Source of the DNA: Akkermansia muciniphila
GTDB taxonomy: Bacteria > Verrucomicrobiota > Verrucomicrobiia > Verrucomicrobiales > Akkermansiaceae
Direction: 5' to 3'
Assembly (NCBI GenBank): GCA_945874895.1
Contig: CAMCIC010000020.1
Location: forward strand, 1-54,425
DNA length: 54,425 bases
Shown: positions 7,496-15,687 of the stretch, piece by piece
How positions within the stretch are numbered: position 1 is the stretch's first letter
How the letters are laid out: every line of letters begins with the position of its first letter
The notes under the pieces: model-generated
Databases searched by the model: none
What the model was told of the DNA's origin: nothing
What the model saw: only the letters and a program-made list of their open reading frames with translations
Translations under genes and position numbers: made by a program

Positions 7496-9532
7496 TCAAA
7501 ACGGATCGTCATCTTCTTCCCAAGAATTTCCCACTTTCCACTCTTCCACCATCGATGCAGGGAAATCATGGAGAAACCTAGATGGCTGCTGCATGACTTC
7601 CCCGGTGTAGGATTTGGGATTGATCATGGGATAAAGCAGATAGAGCTGGTCTTTGGCACGCGTGATGGCCACATAAAACAATCGGCGCTCTTCTTCGAGC
7701 ATGGCATTGTCATCCGACTCGAGAATGCGACCATTGGGAAATTGACCTTCGGCCAACCAGACAAGAAACACCACTTTCCACTCCAGCCCTTTGGATTGAT
7801 GGATGGAGGATAAGGTAACCTTAGCCTGATCGTCCTCTTCCTGCTGCGCATCGTTTTCGGTATCCGTATTGCTCAGCAGAGACATCTGTTCGAGAAAGAG
7901 CTCGATGTCATCGAAGCCACTGCTGAACTCCATCATTTTTTCGATATCACTGCGGCGGGCATCGTAGTTATCGAAGGTGGCCTTGAGATAATCATCATAC
8001 ATCCCTTCGAGCACGCTGAAGATCATTTCCGTAGGCTTGGCGAATCCTTCCACTCGCAGCATTTCATCGAGAATGTATCCGACCTGCCGCCAGTCCGCCG
8101 CCGTTTTTTTCGGCACTGGCAGCGTCTCAAACACCGTGGAAAACTTTTCCGGCGGCAATTCTTTTTCCGCCCATCCCGTTTTCCACCATGCGCTCCACAT
8201 CTTATCGGAGGAAGTGGCGCCCACACCTGGCAGGAGTTCGACCATTCGTTTGAACGCGACTTCATCACGACGGTTTGTCACGAAACGCAGGAATGCGCTG
8301 ACGTCCTTGATGTGGGCCTGCTCGAAAAAGCGCAATCCGCTCGTAATGGCGAAGGGGATGCCACGCATTGTCAACTCCATCTGAACCTCGAGACTCTGAA
8401 AATGCGCGCGATACAAAATCGCGATTTCATCCAAGGAAACCCCCTCGTCCTGCAGCTCCAAAATGCGCTGCCCCACGAATGCCGCCTGCATCTGCGGGTC
8501 CTCGACCACTACCATCGCCGGCTTCATGCTCCCGCCCTCGCGCTGGGCTCTGAGATTTTTGTCAAACCGCTCGGTATTCGCGCGGATGGCCTCATTCGAA
8601 AGCTCCAAAATCTCAGGCACGCTGCGGTAATTCGTCTCAATGGCAAAAGTGCGACAAGGTTTGCCCTGATCGGGGAATGCTAGGATGTTTCTCATGTTAG
8701 CACCTCGCCATGAGTAGATCGATTGCGCATCATCACCCACCACCATCAGGCTGTTGGATTCCCCTTCCAACAATTCAATCAACTCGCACTGGACCTGGTT
8801 GGTATCCTGAAACTCATCGACGAGAATGTGACGGAACTTTTTCCGATAGAGAGCCAGCAAGTCGGGTCGTGAACGCAAAAGCTCTACGGTCTTGACCAAC
8901 AGGTCATCGAAGTCCATCGAGTTCGTCTTTTGTTTTCTCTCGATGTAGGCCAGGCGAATTGCATCGATTTCTTCGAACCACTCGTCAAAATACTCGTATC
9001 TCTCAGCGATCACATCTTCGAGAAGTTGTCCCGTGTTGACCACCAAGCTAAAGATCGTAGCGAGTACATCTGCTTTGGGAAAACGCTTTTTTTCCTCTTT
9101 GCGGTCGCGTTTCCCGATGATCGTTTGCAACATCGACTTTTGATCGTCGCGATCGAGGATGGTCAAGGAACGCGTGTAGCCGATTTCCTCGGCGTGTCGG
9201 CGCAGAATACGGCTGCCCACCGAGTGGAAGGTGCCGGCCCACAGGTCTGAGGTATCCTGTGTCACCAGTTCGCGCACGCGACCGATCATTTCCCGCGCCG
9301 CCTTGTTGGTGAACGTCAGCAAGAGAATGTTGCGCGCCTCGACTCCCTGATCCAGCAACCAGGCCACACGATAGGTCAGCGTGCGGGTTTTTCCTGAGCC
9401 AGCTCCTGCGATGACCAGGGCACGTCCCTCCGGCGAACTCACCGCCGCATATTGCTCGTCATTAAGCTCCTTGCGGTAGTCGATTCCCGAGGGATGGGCG
9501 CTCTTTCGATGGAGTTGGTATTGCCTTGTCAT
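7496..9532 (-). CDS. UvrD/PcrA-type superfamily 1 ATP-dependent DNA helicase
   Basis: This is a 3'-5' SF1A helicase of 678 residues, in the range of UvrD, PcrA and Rep (650-750). Visible motifs in order are the Q-motif (LNDEQ, residue 24), Walker A AGAGSGKT (42-49), Ia TFTNKAA, II DEFQDTN (near 240), III GDDAQSIYSWRGA, IV region TNYRS, V SSIHQSKGLEW and VI VAITRAKDQLYLLYP. Family roles are nucleotide-excision and mismatch repair and removal of recombinase or stalled polymerase; Rep-like fork rescue cannot be separated by eye. The C-terminal Tudor-like RNAP-binding segment of PcrA is not evident. The start ATG at 9532 gives a natural N-terminus before the Q-motif. A glutaredoxin-like gene is divergent from it. 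Confidence 0.93.
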   Translation of the reverse strand: MTRQYQLHRKSAHPSGIDYRKELNDEQYAAVSSPEGRALVIAGAGSGKTRTLTYRVAWLLDQGVEARNILLLTFTNKAAREMIGRVRELVTQDTSDLWAGTFHSVGSRILRRHAEEIGYTRSLTILDRDDQKSMLQTIIGKRDRKEEKKRFPKADVLATIFSLVVNTGQLLEDVIAERYEYFDEWFEEIDAIRLAYIERKQKTNSMDFDDLLVKTVELLRSRPDLLALYRKKFRHILVDEFQDTNQVQCELIELLEGESNSLMVVGDDAQSIYSWRGANMRNILAFPDQGKPCRTFAIETNYRSVPEILELSNEAIRANTERFDKNLRAQREGGSMKPAMVVVEDPQMQAAFVGQRILELQDEGVSLDEIAILYRAHFQSLEVQMELTMRGIPFAITSGLRFFEQAHIKDVSAFLRFVTNRRDEVAFKRMVELLPGVGATSSDKMWSAWWKTGWAEKELPPEKFSTVFETLPVPKKTAADWRQVGYILDEMLRVEGFAKPTEMIFSVLEGMYDDYLKATFDNYDARRSDIEKMMEFSSGFDDIELFLEQMSLLSNTDTENDAQQEEDDQAKVTLSSIHQSKGLEWKVVFLVWLAEGQFPNGRILESDDNAMLEEERRLFYVAITRAKDQLYLLYPMINPKSYTGEVMQQPSRFLHDFPASMVEEWKVGNSWEEDDDPF

Positions 9533-9726
9533 GGTTTTCAGGAATGTTCGCCGCGTTAGGCTCGCTCAAGCGCCGTGCCCGCGATCCACCGTTTTCGATC
9601 GTGCCCGTCGGGTCTCTTGCTCCTTACCCACGCAAATTGGCAAACCCAACCAGAGGAGACAAGCACGAATTCCCCGCTTGCACGCGCGCGTCCGTCGATT
9701 ACAGTATCGGCGCACCACTTTCTATC

Positions 9727-10098
9727 ATGAGCGAATCGACACCAAAAATCACTGCCTATCTGAAAACCTTCTGCGGCTGGAGTGAGGGCGTGCGCGCCAT
9801 CATGCGCAAATACAACCTGCCCTTCGAGGAAAAGGACATCATCAAGAATCCGGCATTCCGCTGGGAAATGGAAACCAAGAGCGGACAACCACTCTCCCCT
9901 TGCGTCGAAATCAACGGTCAGATGCTGGCTGATATTTCCGGTGCAGAAGTGGAAACCTGGATGATCGCGCAAGGATTGGTGCAACCCATCGATGCCGAGG
10001 CAGATGCTCCGACCGATTCCGCTTGCAGCGATGAACAACACGCCGCCATGGCGCGCTCGCAGATGCCGCAGGTCTCGAAGATCAAGTTTCTCGACTGA
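9727..10098 (+). CDS. Glutaredoxin-like monothiol (CGWS) protein
   Basis: The 123 residues show the glutaredoxin/thioredoxin-fold pattern: first strand ITAYLKTFCGWS with active-site Cys16 in CGWS, then RAIMRKYNLPFEEKDI, a cis-Pro equivalent in 'SPCVEINGQMLADISGAEVE'. The second active-site Cys is Ser, so a monothiol, GSH- or Fe-S-linked mechanism is expected if it is active. ATG 9727 is chosen because the fold begins there; the open frame extends further upstream into the divergent uvrD promoter without homology. A 35-residue C-terminal tail with one further Cys follows the domain. It ends 4 bases before the convergent coiled-coil gene, with no terminator in between. Confidence 0.8.
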   Translation: MSESTPKITAYLKTFCGWSEGVRAIMRKYNLPFEEKDIIKNPAFRWEMETKSGQPLSPCVEINGQMLADISGAEVETWMIAQGLVQPIDAEADAPTDSACSDEQHAAMARSQMPQVSKIKFLD

Positions 10099-10101
10099 TC
10101 C

Positions 10102-10563
10102 TCACTGAGCTCCGGCTTTTTTCAACTGCGCCACAGCCTCTTCGAGCTTTTTCCTCAGCGCGAGCAAGTCTTCGTTCCGCTCGATGATTGCTCGGTCTCG
10201 TTCCTGAATGGCGGCCTCCCATTGCGTGATTTGCGCACGCAGCGCATCACGCTCAGCAGTGGTTTGGTCGCGCACCGTGTTCGCTGCCACCAGCTGCTCC
10301 GTCTGCTCTTTGTTTCGTCGCGATGCTTCATCCGCTGCTTTTTGTGTTTCCAAGAGCGATCGCTTCAAATCTGCCAGATCAGCGGTCAGAGAATCCACGC
10401 GTTGCAAGGCCTGGTCTCGCTGATCTTGCACAGCGTGGGCGTCAACTTGCAGGCGTCGATTCAGGGCGCGATGGCTTTCGTTTTGCCGCCACTGAACGGC
10501 AGCAATGACGCAGAGGGCCGCACAGCCCACGGCGTTGATCAGAGGAAACAGAGCGGACTTCAT
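10102..10563 (-). CDS. Membrane-anchored coiled-coil protein, fourth gene of the TonB operon
   Basis: This 153-residue protein has one N-terminal membrane helix (about residues 5-25) followed by a long, charged, heptad-like helix rich in Gln/Glu/Arg/Leu (about 30-150). It is not a recognised family to me. The start codon overlaps the exbD stop (4 nt), so it is translated with the TonB-ExbB-ExbD energiser. The topology (N-in, coiled coil in the periplasm) would allow it to reach toward the cell wall or to act as an assembly factor for the ExbBD motor. That role is inferred from position only. Confidence 0.75.
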   Translation of the reverse strand: MKSALFPLINAVGCAALCVIAAVQWRQNESHRALNRRLQVDAHAVQDQRDQALQRVDSLTADLADLKRSLLETQKAADEASRRNKEQTEQLVAANTVRDQTTAERDALRAQITQWEAAIQERDRAIIERNEDLLALRKKLEEAVAQLKKAGAQ

Positions 10564-10985
10564 GGCTTGGGTGTCTTGCTTTCAAAACTCACGCGCTCGA
10601 TTCCCGCCGCTCGCACGGCATCGAGCAACCGCATCACCTGTTGGTGACGAGCGTTCGCGTGAGCCGCGATCAGAACGTTGACTTCCTCGCGATTTTCCAG
10701 CACCGCAAGACGCTCCGTGACTTCGGTGGCCGTGAGAATCTCTTCCTTGAGGGTGATCACTCCCTGCTCGTTGAGCGCAAAGTGATAGGGCGGCACGGAT
10801 TTTTCTGAGAGAGCGGCTTGGGCATCAGGTAGCTCGATGGGCACGCGACTGAGCTGAGTCATGCTGAGGCTCACCAACATGAAACTGGCTAACAGGAAAA
10901 ACATGATGTCGATGAGTGGCACGATCTCGATCCGCGCCTCGTCGTGCCCGTCCTGATCCGCAGTGCTGGAAAGTTTGATCGGCAT
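10560..10985 (-). CDS. exbD: ExbD/TolR-family biopolymer transport protein
   Basis: The 141 residues match ExbD length. One N-terminal membrane helix (about 22-43) contains the conserved proton-path aspartate in 'PLIDIMFFLL' (Asp26), and a periplasmic ExbD domain follows, with the typical 'VNVLIAAHANARHQQVMRLLDAVRAAGI' end. With ExbB it forms the proton-driven motor that energises TonB at the inner membrane. It lies 8 nt after exbB and overlaps the next gene by 4 nt, all on the minus strand. Confidence 0.9.
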   Translation of the reverse strand: MPIKLSSTADQDGHDEARIEIVPLIDIMFFLLASFMLVSLSMTQLSRVPIELPDAQAALSEKSVPPYHFALNEQGVITLKEEILTATEVTERLAVLENREEVNVLIAAHANARHQQVMRLLDAVRAAGIERVSFESKTPKP

Positions 10986-10993
10986 GGCAGGAT

Positions 10994-11647
10994 TCAGGGA
11001 CGAGGTGCTTTGAAATCGCTGAGATCATGGCCATGCGCTTTCGCGTTTCCAGCCAACAATTCGCAATGGTTGATCCAATGCTCCAATTTACCCCGCAGCA
11101 GCGAGGTTTTTTTGCGGAAAAAATTGAAGGGAAGAAGGCAGAGAATGGCGATTCCCAGACCCGCCGCAGTGGCGATGAGTGCCTCGGCAATCCCACCGGA
11201 CACCTTGGTCACGGCCAGTTGATCATTGCCCACGAAGTTGAACGATCCCATGATGCCCACGACCGTCCCGAGCAATCCGAGCAAAGGCGCGAGTGTGATG
11301 ACAGTGCTGAGAACCCACAGCCGAGCCTCTGATTTTTCTAACAGATTGCTCGCATGCAACTGCATGGCAGCTAGGGGCGAAGTCGCCGCATGAGAAAGCC
11401 CATCGCGGAGATTTTGCAGAAAAGGATCAGAGGTTTCTGTGGACTTCCAGGCTTTTTCAAACTCACCCAGTCCCAGCGCCTCGCGGGCCGTTTCTTGGGC
11501 AGCAAGATGGATTCGGGAGCGAAGTTTCATCCACCAGACCACGCGATCGAGAATCACGCAAAGGGCGAGAAAAAACAACAGCGCCATGGGCCACATAATG
11601 GGGCCGCCTTTTTCAAAGTATTCGACAAGGATATGAGATAGTATCAT
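10994..11647 (-). CDS. exbB: ExbB/TolQ/MotA-family proton channel protein
   Basis: The 217-residue protein carries the MotA/TolQ/ExbB domain: a first membrane helix near residues 18-35 (PIMWPMALLFFLALCVIL), a cytoplasmic stretch, and two C-terminal membrane helices (about 110-135 and 150-175) with the 'LLGLLGTVVGIMGSF' and 'GGIAEALIATAAGLGIAI' signatures. It forms the pentameric channel around ExbD. The gene lies 5 nt after tonB. The neighbourhood (TonB first, no TolA/TolB/Pal) favours ExbB over TolQ. Confidence 0.92.
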   Translation of the reverse strand: MILSHILVEYFEKGGPIMWPMALLFFLALCVILDRVVWWMKLRSRIHLAAQETAREALGLGEFEKAWKSTETSDPFLQNLRDGLSHAATSPLAAMQLHASNLLEKSEARLWVLSTVITLAPLLGLLGTVVGIMGSFNFVGNDQLAVTKVSGGIAEALIATAAGLGIAILCLLPFNFFRKKTSLLRGKLEHWINHCELLAGNAKAHGHDLSDFKAPRP

Positions 11648-11652
11648 AGGGA

Positions 11653-12366
11653 TCAGTTCAAACGGAAAATGATGGGCACACGGTAGCGTTGCGCTTGGCC
11701 AGCAGGAAACTTCCAGCGGCTGCGAATCGTTGAAAGAGCAGCGCTGTTGAGAGATTCATAGGGACAGGGCGTCTTGACCCAAGCGCTCAGAACCTTGCCA
11801 TCCACACCCACGATGAACTCGACTACCACCGTGCCCTGCTGGTTGTTACGACGCGCTTGAGTGGGATAGGTCGGAGCTGGTTGCCGCCCCGCACCGGTGC
11901 CAAAGGAGAGCGTGGTAGCAGTCGATGGCGCCGAAGAACCATACGATCCCCTTACAGATGGAGTACGCGCTGTGTTACTCGATGCGGAGGGAGCTTTTTG
12001 AGCTGGAGCCACAGCTACCTGGGAGGCGGTTTTTTTGATGACGGGAATTGGCATTTCGGGAATGTCCGGCAAGTCTGCCATCGGTGCCATTTCCGGCATG
12101 GGAGGCGGCGTGGGTGCCACCGCCGTCACGGGAACGACCTCAGGTTGGGCAATCGTTTCTGCCTCTGTAGATGCATGGTCTGAAGCAAGTGCCGGATCGG
12201 CCGGCGCGATGTCCACGGAGCTCAAAACTTCGAGACGGGCCGGCTTGATGGCAAACGTCACCTTCCAGTCCTGACGCACCGCAAAACCTACCAACGCCCC
12301 CAATGTCACACTCAGCCACGTGGCCAGTGTGATCACATTCAGGGCATGGTAGGCTCCTTTGTTCAT
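11653..12366 (-). CDS. tonB: TonB energy transducer
   Basis: This 237-residue protein has an N-terminal membrane helix (about 11-30), a Pro-rich periplasmic spacer ('PTPPPMPEMAPMADLPDIPEMPIPV', about 85-110), a Ser/Thr-rich linker and a C-terminal TonB domain with 'PTYPTQARRNNQQGTVVVEF' and the terminal 'STIRSRWKFPAGQAQRYRVPI' strand. It transmits the ExbBD proton motive force to TonB-dependent outer-membrane receptors, so a diderm cell is implied. No receptor gene is in this window. It is the first gene of tonB-exbB-exbD-(coiled-coil), and a Fur-type palindrome lies 15-36 bases upstream of the ATG. Confidence 0.92.
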   Translation of the reverse strand: MNKGAYHALNVITLATWLSVTLGALVGFAVRQDWKVTFAIKPARLEVLSSVDIAPADPALASDHASTEAETIAQPEVVPVTAVAPTPPPMPEMAPMADLPDIPEMPIPVIKKTASQVAVAPAQKAPSASSNTARTPSVRGSYGSSAPSTATTLSFGTGAGRQPAPTYPTQARRNNQQGTVVVEFIVGVDGKVLSAWVKTPCPYESLNSAALSTIRSRWKFPAGQAQRYRVPIIFRLN

Positions 12367-12381
12367 GTTGCTCGCGGATAC

Positions 12382-12402
12382 TATTGAGACTGATTCTCAA
12401 TA
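12382..12402. promoter_or_regulatory. Fur box upstream of tonB
   Basis: The site is a perfect inverted repeat TATTGAGA-N5-TCTCAATA. Read on the tonB strand it contains TGAGAAT-C-AGTCTCA, which differs from the classic 7-1-7 Fur half-site arrangement TGAGAAT-N-ATTCTCA at one base. It lies 16 nt upstream of the tonB ATG, where it would cover the promoter. Iron-dependent repression of the TonB system is a well-known pattern; its use here is inferred. Confidence 0.75.
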
Positions 12403-12434
12403 ACGCAAGTGGTTTTTTCAGAAACCCAGAACCT

Positions 12435-13838
12435 TTATGCCGATTCCACTGCCTGAGCGACGCGCAACAACAGAGCTTCCTGCAAATGAGGGGTGATAAT
12501 TTGCAAGCCGATGGGTAAGCCGTCTGTCGGCAGTGGGACGGAAATGGCGGGCAGTCCCGCGAGGTTCACGGGGATGGTGCAAACATCGGCCAGATAGTCT
12601 TCCAGCGGGTTCGAGCAATCACCGATCTTGCGCGCGGGACTGGGGGCGATGGGGGAAACGATGGCGTCTACTTGCTGAAACGCTTGTTCGAAATCGCGAC
12701 GAATCAGTGTGCGAACTTTCTGTGCCTTGTTGTAGTAGGCATCATAGTATCCGGAGGACAACACATAGGTGCCTAACAAAATCCGGCGTTTCACCTCAGG
12801 ACCAAATCCCTCCTCACGCGATTGTTGGTAGAGAGACATGATGTCCGCGGGCTGGGAGGTTCGGTGACCATAGCGCACGCCATCGAAGCGCGAGAGATTG
12901 GAAGATGCTTCCGCTGGAGCAATGATGTAATACGTCGCTACGGCGTATTCGGTGTGCGGCAGGGAAATCTCTACGATGCTTGCACCGAGTTGTTCCAGCT
13001 TGGCCACGGCCGCCATGCTGGCAGCTCTCACGGCAGGATCGAGACCATCGGCAAAGTATTCTTGCGGAATGCCGATCCGCAAACCTTTGACACCATGGTG
13101 CAGACTTGCGAGATAATCGTCCACCGCGACCGGAAGACTGGTGGAATCCAAAGGATCATGGCCCGCCATGTGTTGCAAGAGCAAGGCAGCATCCTCGACT
13201 GTATGCGTCATCGGGCCGATTTGATCGAGCGACGAAGCGAAAGCCACAAGGCCGTAGCGCGAGACGCGTCCGTAGGAGGGCTTGAGACCCACGATGCCGC
13301 AATGAGAAGCAGGTTGGCGAATGGATCCACCCGTATCAGAACCCAGCGCGGCCGGGACAAAATGGGCAGCAACAGCAGCTGCCGAACCGCCCGAGGAACC
13401 GCCCGGGATGTGCCCCAGCGCCGCAGGATTGTTTGTCACACGCAGAGCGGAGTTTTCCGTGGCGGAGCCCATCGCGAACTCATCCATGTTCGTTCTCCCG
13501 AAGAGAATGGCTCCCGCCTCACGCAATTTTCTGATCACGCCCGCATCGTAGGGAGAACGATAGTTTTCCGATAGAAATCGGGAACCGCAGGTGCAAGGTT
13601 CATCAAGCGCGTTGATGTTGTCCTTGATCGCGATGGGAATGCCGCCCAGGGGAAGCGACAGGTCCGCTTGATCAGCCGCCGCACGGATGCGTTCCGCATC
13701 GATCGACAGAAAAGCCCCCACTTCCCCATCGCGCTGCGAGGTCTGGAGGAGCAGGTCATCGACAATGTCCCGCGCGGAAATTTCCCCTTTGCTCAACAAG
13801 GAACGCAGGCCGGAGATGGATGTGTGAGATAGACTCAT
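12435..13838 (-). CDS. gatA: Aspartyl/glutamyl-tRNA(Asn/Gln) amidotransferase subunit A
   Basis: GatA releases ammonia from glutamine for the transamidation of Glu-tRNA(Gln) or Asp-tRNA(Asn). The 467 residues fit the amidase-signature family. Visible catalytic elements are the Lys in 'PIAIKDNIN', the Gly/Ser-rich 'GGSSGGSAAAVAA' with the cis-Ser, and 'GSDTGGSIRQPA' with the nucleophile Ser. gatC lies directly upstream (17-nt gap), which argues for GatA over an unrelated amidase. gatB is not in the window. The ATG at 13838 gives the standard N-terminus. Confidence 0.95.
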   Translation of the reverse strand: MSLSHTSISGLRSLLSKGEISARDIVDDLLLQTSQRDGEVGAFLSIDAERIRAAADQADLSLPLGGIPIAIKDNINALDEPCTCGSRFLSENYRSPYDAGVIRKLREAGAILFGRTNMDEFAMGSATENSALRVTNNPAALGHIPGGSSGGSAAAVAAHFVPAALGSDTGGSIRQPASHCGIVGLKPSYGRVSRYGLVAFASSLDQIGPMTHTVEDAALLLQHMAGHDPLDSTSLPVAVDDYLASLHHGVKGLRIGIPQEYFADGLDPAVRAASMAAVAKLEQLGASIVEISLPHTEYAVATYYIIAPAEASSNLSRFDGVRYGHRTSQPADIMSLYQQSREEGFGPEVKRRILLGTYVLSSGYYDAYYNKAQKVRTLIRRDFEQAFQQVDAIVSPIAPSPARKIGDCSNPLEDYLADVCTIPVNLAGLPAISVPLPTDGLPIGLQIITPHLQEALLLRVAQAVESA

Positions 13839-13855
13839 GGAAAGAAAAAAATGGG

Positions 13856-14149
13856 TTAGGCATCGGCGACCACCTTGGGAACACGCACTTGTTGTTGGGC
13901 TTGATCAGGAGCATTTTGCAACAGAGCCTGTTGTGGCAAACTTTGCCATGGCGTGTCATCCCGCATGGGGGCATCGATGGGCATGGGATACGCCGTAGGC
14001 TCGATTCCGGTGACATCGAGAGCGGACAACTGCTCGATATGCCCCAGAATGGCATCAAGCTGAAGGGTGAATGCATCCACCTCCGCATCGGAGAGTTCGA
14101 GACGAGCGAGCGTGGCAATGCGGCGGACATCCATATGGGGCTGCGACAT
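13856..14149 (-). CDS. gatC: Aspartyl/glutamyl-tRNA amidotransferase subunit C
   Basis: GatC is the small belt subunit of GatCAB. The 97 residues show the family pattern 'MDVRRIATLARLELSDAEVDAF...LDAILGHIEQLSALDVTGIEP', with the C-terminal 'RDD' segment. I start it at ATG 14149 (MSQPHMDV), because the 22 residues reachable further upstream have no family counterpart and run into the divergent promoter. It precedes gatA in the same direction. Confidence 0.9.
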   Translation of the reverse strand: MSQPHMDVRRIATLARLELSDAEVDAFTLQLDAILGHIEQLSALDVTGIEPTAYPMPIDAPMRDDTPWQSLPQQALLQNAPDQAQQQVRVPKVVADA

Positions 14150-14249
14150 GCGCGCACAGTAATGAATGCGGCGGTAAAACGCCACTGATTTCAGAGCAAG
14201 CCATGATTTTTCCATCGCATCACAGGGGATTTGCCTTCATACTGCTGCC

Positions 14250-15620
14250 GTGCAAGCACTTGCGGTATTGAACATTGTCGGACTCTCGTCGCGTTGTTTC
14301 GGGGCATCGACGCCGCGGCTGAACGCCTTTCGCGATCGCGCGGGACTGCAGTCATTCGCACCTGCTTTTCCCGCCGTCACGTGCACCGCACAAAGCCACA
14401 TGCTCACGGGCACAGATGCCTCAGGTCACGGCATTGTCGCGAATGGATGGCTGGATCGCGAGTCCGCCGAAGTGCGGTTTTGGAAACAGAGCAACCGATT
14501 GGTGCGCGGTGAAAAGATCTGGCATGTGCTGCAGAAGGAGATTCCCGGCTTCACCTGTGCGAATTTGTTCTGGTGGTATAACATGGCCACGGATGCCGAT
14601 CTCGCTGTCACGCCGCGCCCACTGTATTTGGCCGATGGCCGGAAATCCTTTGACATTCATACCCAACCGATGGCTTTACGCGAGTCCCTCAAGCAGGAAT
14701 TGGGACCCTTCCCCTTCCCCAGCTTTTGGGGACCAGCCGCAGGCATCGCCTGCTCCGATTGGATCGCCCGTTGCGCGCGCTGGATCTATCAGAATCATCA
14801 ACCATCCCTCAACCTCGTCTACCTCCCACACCTTGATTACGGACTGCAGAAATATGGTCCCGATGCTCCGGAAATGGAGCAGGAACTCTCGCAAATCGAT
14901 GAAGTGGCAGGCAAGTTGATCGACTTTTACGAACAACAGGGCGTGCGTGTTTTGATCGTATCCGAATACGGCATTTCGTCTGTGCGGCAACCCGTCCACC
15001 TCAACCGCGTCCTGCGCGATGCGGGTTTGCTCTCCATCAAGGATGAACTCGGACGCGACGGATTGGATTTGTTTCAATCAGAAGCGGTCGCTGTGGCCGA
15101 CCACCAAGTGGCGCACGTCTATCTCAAAGATCGCAAAAAACTCGATGTTGTCAGAGCACTGCTGGAAAAAGTCCCAGGAGTGGAACGTGTGCAACACGCA
15201 GAGGAAATCTGGCAATCGGGCATCGCGCTGGAGCGCGCAGGCGACTTGGTCGTGACAGCCAATGCCGATGCTTGGTTCACGTATTATTTCTGGGAGGATG
15301 ACGCTCGTGCGCCGGACTATGCGCGCTGTGTGGATATCCATCGCAAGCCCGGCTACGATCCCGTGGAATTGTTTCTCGACCCGAAAATCCCCTTCCCTCG
15401 ACTAAAAATAGCCGCATTTTTGCTCAAAAAAGCCATCGGTCTCCGCGGCCTCATGGAAGTCATTCCGCTGGATGCATCACTGGTCAAAGGATCCCATGGA
15501 AGGTGCGATGTAGCCCCGGGTGAACAAGCGATTGTCATAGGATCAAAGCAATCCATCCACCGGGCCGAGGATCTTTTCAGAGAAATGAAGCAACATTTCC
15601 TGCCTCCCACGGCAGGGTGA
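14250..15620 (+). CDS. Alkaline-phosphatase-superfamily phosphodiesterase / nucleotide pyrophosphatase-like protein
   Basis: This 456-residue protein belongs to the type I phosphodiesterase (NPP-like) branch. It starts at GTG 14250 directly with the first core strand (AVLNIVGLSS). The metal/nucleophile site is 'PAVTCTAQSHMLTG' with Thr44 as likely nucleophile. Other metal ligands are visible in 'YLPHLDYGLQKYGPD', 'VSEYGI' and 'VADHQVAHVYL'. There is no signal peptide, so it acts in the cytoplasm, which is unusual for this superfamily but typical of this clade. The substrate is unknown. It is divergent from gatC. Confidence 0.85.
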   Translation: MQALAVLNIVGLSSRCFGASTPRLNAFRDRAGLQSFAPAFPAVTCTAQSHMLTGTDASGHGIVANGWLDRESAEVRFWKQSNRLVRGEKIWHVLQKEIPGFTCANLFWWYNMATDADLAVTPRPLYLADGRKSFDIHTQPMALRESLKQELGPFPFPSFWGPAAGIACSDWIARCARWIYQNHQPSLNLVYLPHLDYGLQKYGPDAPEMEQELSQIDEVAGKLIDFYEQQGVRVLIVSEYGISSVRQPVHLNRVLRDAGLLSIKDELGRDGLDLFQSEAVAVADHQVAHVYLKDRKKLDVVRALLEKVPGVERVQHAEEIWQSGIALERAGDLVVTANADAWFTYYFWEDDARAPDYARCVDIHRKPGYDPVELFLDPKIPFPRLKIAAFLLKKAIGLRGLMEVIPLDASLVKGSHGRCDVAPGEQAIVIGSKQSIHRAEDLFREMKQHFLPPTAG

Positions 15621-15687
15621 TCCCTCGTATTTTTCGTCTTATCCTTTCCTCTTGTCAGCACGGGGATGATCAGTCAGCATAGCGCTG

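Noticed and set aside
7261-7569. 102-codon minus-strand frame at the uvrD 3' end
   Set aside because: It starts inside uvrD in another frame, has no domain and no ribosome-binding site.
9526-9726. Upstream extension of the glutaredoxin-like gene
   Set aside because: It overlaps the divergent uvrD start and has no family match; the fold begins at ATG 9727.
12822-13574. 250-codon open frame opposite gatA
   Set aside because: It is a shadow of gatA in an antisense frame; Arg/His-rich, with no domain.
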